From contig JAJXTK010000193.1 in assembly GCA_021783935.1 (NCBI GenBank), forward strand, positions 1 to 9,797: a DNA stretch of 9,797 bases. The letters run 5' to 3'. The stretch comes from Myxococcales bacterium. Its GTDB lineage: Bacteria; Myxococcota_A; Polyangia; Polyangiales; JADJMO01. Under the pieces are notes generated by a model that saw only the letters and a list, made by a program, of their open reading frames with translations, ran no database searches and was not told the DNA's origin. A program made the position numbers and the translations under genes. The stretch's first letter is position 1; each line of letters begins with the position of its first letter. Below, piece after piece: positions 5,323 to 9,797 of the stretch.

Positions 5323-6822
5323 CTACTCCTCGAGCTGCTTGAGGATCGCCTCGAGCCGGCGCGCCGATCGCTCCCAGCCCCCCTCGACGCGCATCGCGCG
5401 GCGCCTCAGCTTGCGCATCGCAGGGGTGCCCTGCGCGCCGATCGCGCGCTGGATCGCGGAGAAGATCGACTCGGGGTCGCTCGAGTCGGCGAGGAAGCCG
5501 GTGCCCGTGGCGAGCGTCGCCTCGGCGTCGACGATCGCCTCCTCGGCGGCCGGCGAGCGGACCGCGATCGGCACGGCACCGTAGCGCATGCCGGCGCGCG
5601 CGGCGGTGGCGGTGGCGCACTCGGCGTCGACGACGAGGAGATGGTCGGCCGCGCCCACCATCCGGTGCAGCTGCGGCTCGGGAACGCCGAGGCGCACGGC
5701 GAAGCGCCCCGAGTGCGTCTTGGCGAGGCGCTGCAGCGCGGCGTCGACCTCGGGCGGGACGCTCGCCGCGCCGAGCGCGACGAGCGCGTGCAGCTCCCCC
5801 CGCATCGCCCGCGAGAGCGCCGCGACCGCTGCCCCGAGCGCGGGCGGAGCCTCGCCCGAGACGAGCGCGAAGAGCGGGAGCTCCACGTTCGGCTCGAGGC
5901 CGAGCTCGCCGAGCAGCGCCGACTTCTGCCGCGCCTTGCCGGTGAGGTCATCGGGATCGAAGCGCGCGGCGAGGTGCGGATCGGTCGCCGGGTTGTACTG
6001 CGCGAGGTCGATGCCGCCGCCGATCGACAGCACGTCCTTCGCGCGCGCGCGAAAGACACCGTCGTAGCGGTGCGCCGCGCCGGCCTTCATCAGCGCGTCG
6101 CGCAGCGGATCGCCCAGGGCGAGCACCCGATCGGCCGACAGCGCTCCGGCCTTGGCGAGCGACGCCTCGCCGTAGAACTCGATGCCGTCAGGGGTGAAGA
6201 GCGCGTCCTCGAGGCCGATCGCCGGCAGCGCGGCGCGCGGGAGCACCGGGCTCTCGGCCGGATCGAGCGCGACGTAGAGCCGCGAGAGCCCCGCGAGCAG
6301 GCGGGGGCTCGGACCGCCGTCGGACGCCGGGACCTTCGCGTCCTCGCGGATCGCGAGCATCGCGAACGCTGCCCCCTCGCCCACCGCGACGACCGCCTCG
6401 AGCTCCGAGTCGGTGGCGCCCGGACGCGGCGTCACGGCGCCGAGCCGCTGCCGCGCGAGCGCGGCGACCGCGTGACCGAACCAGGCGGTGCGCGCCGCCC
6501 GCTCGGGCTCGCTCGTGGCCTCCTGCGGGGACTCGCCGCCGAGCAGGACGATCTCCACGCCGCTCGGCAGGCGCGCATCGTAGATGGTGCGCTCGTGTCG
6601 GTGCGCGCCCGCGGCGACGACCAGGGGCGACAGCCGGCGCGCCAGCCCGATCGTCGCGTGCCTCTCGGGATCGAGCGGCGCGACGAGCGTGACGCGGTGT
6701 CCGAGCGCGCGGAGCCCCTTCGCGAGGCCTAGCGCGGCGTGCGCCGCGTCGCCGGCCGGCGTGCCCCACGCGGCGACGCCGGGCGCGGGAAGGAAGGAGC
6801 GGGTCGCGATCATCAGGTCCAT
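5323..6822 (-). CDS. Glycogen/starch synthase-like (GT5-related) protein lacking catalytic residues
   Basis: 499 residues, close to the usual length of bacterial glycogen synthase (about 480), with no signal peptide or membrane segment. Family resemblance is clear in the middle: residues 205-234 (LFTPDGIEFYG... LAKAG...ADRV), 269-283 (GGIDLAQYNPATDPH) and 293-325 (L-x-GKA-x-x-K-x-x-L-x-x-ELGL ... PLFALVS), plus MRYGAVP (412-418). It is therefore a GT-B fold protein derived from GT5. Aligned without gaps in each block to the E. coli GlgA motifs as I remember them, the key positions are lost: KTGGL Lys becomes Pro22, the active-site His becomes Ala185, the R-x-x-x-x-K pair in SRLTxQKG becomes Gly323 and Ala328, and the FEPCG Glu becomes Cys402. 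I infer a pseudoenzyme, or an enzyme with changed chemistry, rather than an ADP-glucose-dependent synthase. The start is the ATG at 6822 with GAGGA 7 bases upstream. Met4 is an alternative. It converges with uvrC 19 bases away. Confidence 0.85.
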   Translation of the reverse strand: MDLMIATRSFLPAPGVAAWGTPAGDAAHAALGLAKGLRALGHRVTLVAPLDPERHATIGLARRLSPLVVAAGAHRHERTIYDARLPSGVEIVLLGGESPQEATSEPERAARTAWFGHAVAALARQRLGAVTPRPGATDSELEAVVAVGEGAAFAMLAIREDAKVPASDGGPSPRLLAGLSRLYVALDPAESPVLPRAALPAIGLEDALFTPDGIEFYGEASLAKAGALSADRVLALGDPLRDALMKAGAAHRYDGVFRARAKDVLSIGGGIDLAQYNPATDPHLAARFDPDDLTGKARQKSALLGELGLEPNVELPLFALVSGEAPPALGAAVAALSRAMRGELHALVALGAASVPPEVDAALQRLAKTHSGRFAVRLGVPEPQLHRMVGAADHLLVVDAECATATAARAGMRYGAVPIAVRSPAAEEAIVDAEATLATGTGFLADSSDPESIFSAIQRAIGAQGTPAMRKLRRRAMRVEGGWERSARRLEAILKQLEE

Positions 6823-6967
6823 GCCGTAGTCCTCGGGGCCAGCCTCCTAGCACGGCCGACCCCCGGGGGCGTCAGTCTTGGTCGGAATCAAGGCTCGCCC
6901 CCGGTTGCTCTAGATTGCGCGGCGCACCGTTTTGGGCGTTTGATTGCGGTTGGGGTCGGGGGGGGAC
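6823..6967. other. Divergent intergenic region between the GT5-like gene and the kinase gene
   Basis: This 145-base spacer must hold the promoters of both flanking genes. It contains a 10-base palindrome of five C then five G (6860-6869), a locally T-rich patch (6928-6950), a lone -10-like TAGATT (6911-6916) with no matching -35, and a run of eight G (6958-6965) just before the kinase start. I cannot assign a promoter with confidence. Confidence 0.4.
6830..6834 (-). promoter_or_regulatory. Ribosome binding site of the GT5-like gene
   Basis: On the minus strand this reads GAGGA, 7 bases before the ATG at 6822. It supports that start over Met4. Confidence 0.6.
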
Positions 6968-9797
6968 ATGAACGTCGAACGTGCGTCACTGGGTCAAGGG
7001 CGCTTCCAGCTGCGGAGGCAGCTCGGGCACGGCGGGATGGGGGTCGTCTACGAGGCCTTCGACGAGGTCCGCAAGGCCCGCGTCGCGCTCAAGACGATGC
7101 AGCACGTGGAGCCGGCGGATCTCTACCGCTTCAAGCGCGAGTTCCGCGCGCTCGCGGAGGTCGTGCACCCGAACCTAGTCGGGCTCTACGAGCTCGTCGC
7201 CGATCGCGACGCGACGTTCTTCTCGATGGAGCTCGTCGAGGGGGTCGATTTCATCACGCACGTGCGGCGCCACGAGCTGCCCACGCTCCTCGGCGTCGCC
7301 GACACGGTCAGCGCAGGCGAGCGCGTCAGCGGACTGCGCCTGACGTCGGCGGGGGTCTTCGACGAGACGCGCCTGCGCGCCGCCGCCCGGCAGCTCGCCG
7401 AAGGGATCGCCGCCCTGCACGCGGCGGGGACCCTCCACCGTGATCTCAAGCCGTCGAACATCCTGGTCACCGCCGAGGGGCGCGTCGTCATCCTCGATTT
7501 CGGGCTCGTGCAGAGCGTAGTCCCCGACAAGCGCACCCTGCAGCAGGGCGTGGCCGGAACACCGGCGTACATGTCGCCCGAGCAAGCACGCGACGACGCC
7601 CTCGACGAGGCGACCGACTGGTACTCGTTCGGCTCGATCCTATTCGAGGCGTTGACGGGCAGGTTGCCCTTCGAGGGACCACCGGTCCCGATGCTGCTCG
7701 ACAAGTCCAGCAAAGACGCGCCGCGGCCCCGCGCGCTCGCGCCCGACGTGCCGGAGGATCTCGACGCGCTCTGCGTCGCGCTGCTCGGCCGCGATCCGAA
7801 GACGCGCCCGACGGGCGACGAGGTGCTCGCGTCGCTGCGCCTGTCGCTCGGCGCGACGCCCGCCCCGCGGGCCTCCCTCCCGCCGCCGAGGCGCGCGACG
7901 CTCAACACCGCGGCGCCGCTGTTCATCGGCCGTGAGCAGGAGCTCAAGGCGCTGCGCGACGCCTACGACGCGACCCGGCGTCGCGGCGCCTCGCTGCTGC
8001 TGGTGCGCGGCGAGAGCGGCGTGGGCAAGACGCACCTCATCTCGCACTTCGCCGAGGAGCTCGAGGCGCTCGGCGCGACGGTGATCCGCGGGCGCTGCTA
8101 CGAGCACGAGTCGGTGCCCCACAAGGCGCTCGACGCCGCGATGGACGGCCTCAGCGGCGTGCTGCGGCGGATGGACGAGCGGGAGGTGCGCATCGTCATG
8201 CCGGCGGGCCTCGGCGCCCTGGTGCGGCTCTTTCCCGTGCTCTTGCGCGTGGAGGCGATCGCGTCCGCACCGCGCAGGGCGGGCGACGCCTCCGATCCGG
8301 TCGAGACGCGCCGGCGAGGCGCCCGCGCCCTGCGGGAGCTCTTCGAGCGGCTCGCGGCGCGACGGCGCGTCGTGCTCTGGCTCGACGACCTGCAGTGGGG
8401 GGACGTCGACAGCGCGGCGCTGATCGCCGGGCTGCTCCGGCCGCCCGACGCGCCATCGATGCTGGTCATAGGGAGCTACCGCGCCGACGAAGAGCACACG
8501 CCGCTGCTCGAGGCGCTGTCGGCCGCGACGGCGGCCTTCGGCGACGATTTGGGGGTCTCGAAGCTCGATCTCGGCGGTCTGTCGCCGACGAGCGCGCGCC
8601 AGCTCGCGGCCGCGCTGCTCGAGGACGTCGAGCTCGGCCCGGAGGCCGCGATGCTCGTCGCCAAGGAGGGGGACCGCAGCCCCTTCCTCATCGAGCAGCT
8701 CGTTCGTCACGTCAAGCTCGGGCTCGACGAGCGACCGTCCATGTCGGTCGGCCGCCGCCTGACGCTCGCGCAGGTGCTGCGCGATCGCGTGGACGCGCTC
8801 GAAGACGACGCGCGCGCGCTCCTCGAGGTCGTGGCCGCCGCGGGCCAGCCGATCGGGCGCGAGGTCGCCAGCGAGGCGGCGAACCTCCACGGCGAAGGGG
8901 CGATGGTGGCGCTCGCGCAGCTGCGCGCCGAGCGCTGGGTGCGCGCGCGGCAGCGCGGCGCCGAGATCGAGCTCGAGACTTACCACCACCGCCTGCGCGA
9001 CGAGCTCATCGCCACGATCGACCCCGCGCGCCTGGTCGGGCTGCACGCCGCGATCGCGCGCGCGCTCGCCGACACCCCGAGCCCCGATCCCGAGCAGCTC
9101 GCGCGGCACTACGAGCTCGCCGGCGATCACAAGCGGGCGCACGCGCACGCCGTCGTCGCGGCCGACCGGGCGCTCGACGCGCTCGCCTTCGATCGCGCGG
9201 CCGCCCTGCTCCGCAAGGCGATGGCGCTGGCGCCGCAGGCCGGCGACGCGACGCGATCGCTGCGCGTCAAGCTCGGCGAAGCGCTCACGAACACCGGCCG
9301 CGGGCACGACGCAGCCCAGGCCTTCCTCGAGGCGGCCGCCGGGGCGCCCGAGATCGAGCGCCTCGAGCTGCGTCGACGGGCCGCCGAGCAGCTGCTGCGT
9401 GCGGGGCACATCGAGGCGGGGCTCGACACGATGCGCCAGGTCGCCGCCGCCGTCGGGATGTCGCTCGTGCTCACGCGGGCGTGGGTGCTGCTCGCGTTCT
9501 TGTGGGAGGCCTTGCGGCTGCGCCTGCGCGGCCTCGGCCTGCGCGCGCGCGACGCGACGCAGCTCGCCCCCCTCGAAGTCGTGCGCCTCGAGACCTGCGA
9601 GTCGATCGCCGCAGCCCTCTCGCTCGTCAACCCGCTCACGGCGCGCGTCTTCGAGCGTCGGTACCTGCGACTCGCCCTCGAAGCCGGCGACGAGCGGCGG
9701 GTCGCCCGCGGCCTCGCGCTCATGACCGACTTCACCGCGATCGGCGGCGGGCGCAGCCGCGCTCGCACGGCGCAGCTGCTCGAGCGCCTCGCGCCGA
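6968..9797 (+). CDS. Ser/Thr protein kinase fused to an AAA-type ATPase and TPR-like region, C-terminus cut off by window edge
   Basis: 943 residues visible, with no stop before the right edge. The N-terminal Hanks-type kinase (about 12-280) looks active: Gly-rich loop LGHGGMGVVY (19-28), ATP-anchoring Lys42, helix-C Glu58, HRDLKPSN with Asp159, DFG with Asp177, and the activation-segment end GTPAYMSPEQ (197-206). A Pro/Ala-rich joint leads into a predicted ATPase of the AAA_16/STAND kind: FIGREQEL at about 323-330, Walker A GESGVGKT (348-355, Lys354), and Walker B VVLWLDDLQWGD (Asp473/474). From about residue 705 helical repeats resembling TPRs begin (ARHYELAGDHKRA...). A hydrophobic stretch at about 831-848 may be a buried helix rather than a membrane anchor. 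The fusion is typical of myxobacterial signalling kinases (PknK/MalT-like). The signal and targets are unknown. The start is the ATG at 6968, just after a G-run. It reads divergently from the GT5-like gene. Confidence 0.93.
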   Translation, partial: MNVERASLGQGRFQLRRQLGHGGMGVVYEAFDEVRKARVALKTMQHVEPADLYRFKREFRALAEVVHPNLVGLYELVADRDATFFSMELVEGVDFITHVRRHELPTLLGVADTVSAGERVSGLRLTSAGVFDETRLRAAARQLAEGIAALHAAGTLHRDLKPSNILVTAEGRVVILDFGLVQSVVPDKRTLQQGVAGTPAYMSPEQARDDALDEATDWYSFGSILFEALTGRLPFEGPPVPMLLDKSSKDAPRPRALAPDVPEDLDALCVALLGRDPKTRPTGDEVLASLRLSLGATPAPRASLPPPRRATLNTAAPLFIGREQELKALRDAYDATRRRGASLLLVRGESGVGKTHLISHFAEELEALGATVIRGRCYEHESVPHKALDAAMDGLSGVLRRMDEREVRIVMPAGLGALVRLFPVLLRVEAIASAPRRAGDASDPVETRRRGARALRELFERLAARRRVVLWLDDLQWGDVDSAALIAGLLRPPDAPSMLVIGSYRADEEHTPLLEALSAATAAFGDDLGVSKLDLGGLSPTSARQLAAALLEDVELGPEAAMLVAKEGDRSPFLIEQLVRHVKLGLDERPSMSVGRRLTLAQVLRDRVDALEDDARALLEVVAAAGQPIGREVASEAANLHGEGAMVALAQLRAERWVRARQRGAEIELETYHHRLRDELIATIDPARLVGLHAAIARALADTPSPDPEQLARHYELAGDHKRAHAHAVVAADRALDALAFDRAAALLRKAMALAPQAGDATRSLRVKLGEALTNTGRGHDAAQAFLEAAAGAPEIERLELRRRAAEQLLRAGHIEAGLDTMRQVAAAVGMSLVLTRAWVLLAFLWEALRLRLRGLGLRARDATQLAPLEVVRLETCESIAAALSLVNPLTARVFERRYLRLALEAGDERRVARGLALMTDFTAIGGGRSRARTAQLLERLAP

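Noticed and set aside
6860..6869. CCCCCGGGGG palindrome as an operator
   Set aside because: A short homopolymer palindrome is expected by chance at this base composition, and no second copy or flanking symmetry supports a binding site.
7640..9409. A 589-codon open frame on the minus strand opposite the kinase-ATPase gene
   Set aside because: It mirrors the plus-strand coding sequence, is Arg-rich with no recognisable domain, and has no good ribosome binding site. The plus strand carries the kinase and Walker motifs.

Overview
The window is very GC-rich DNA with third-position G/C bias throughout. It most likely comes from a member of the Myxococcota (Polyangia-like). The best clue is a long gene fusing a Ser/Thr kinase, an AAA-type ATPase and a TPR-like region, an architecture typical of that phylum. 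An SspB-type ClpXP adaptor in the same window fits this. The taxonomic call is an inference. No tRNA, rRNA, CRISPR array, integrase or transposase gene was seen.

Layout, left to right: (1) a minus-strand CPBP-family membrane protein (869 down to the left edge, C-terminus cut off); (2) a gene-free stretch, 870-1333, with nested inverted repeats at 906-983 and a candidate promoter at 1242-1271; (3) an exported SRPBCC/START-like protein (1334-1975) followed by a clear intrinsic terminator (2011-2046); (4) an SspB-like ClpXP adaptor (2112-2741); (5) convergent coaD (2761-3243, minus), phosphopantetheine adenylyltransferase of CoA synthesis; (6) divergent uvrC (3336-5303), the nucleotide excision repair nuclease; (7) a convergent glycogen-synthase-like (GT5) protein (5323-6822, minus); (8) a divergent kinase-ATPase-TPR gene (6968 to the right edge, C-terminus cut off).

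The genes do not form one pathway. Strands alternate and most genes look like single transcription units. coaD and uvrC are core housekeeping genes, and sspB is a protein quality-control gene. The flanking genes are lineage-specific. There is no sign of a defence island, prophage or biosynthetic cluster.

The most notable observations are: the GT5-like protein keeps the family's overall sequence pattern but appears to have lost every catalytic and ADP-glucose-binding residue I can place; the CPBP protein lacks two of its signature catalytic residues; the SspB-like protein carries an E. coli-like ClpX-docking tail on a roughly 95-residue linker; and the divergent pair coaD/uvrC has no visible Shine-Dalgarno sequence although four other genes in the window do.
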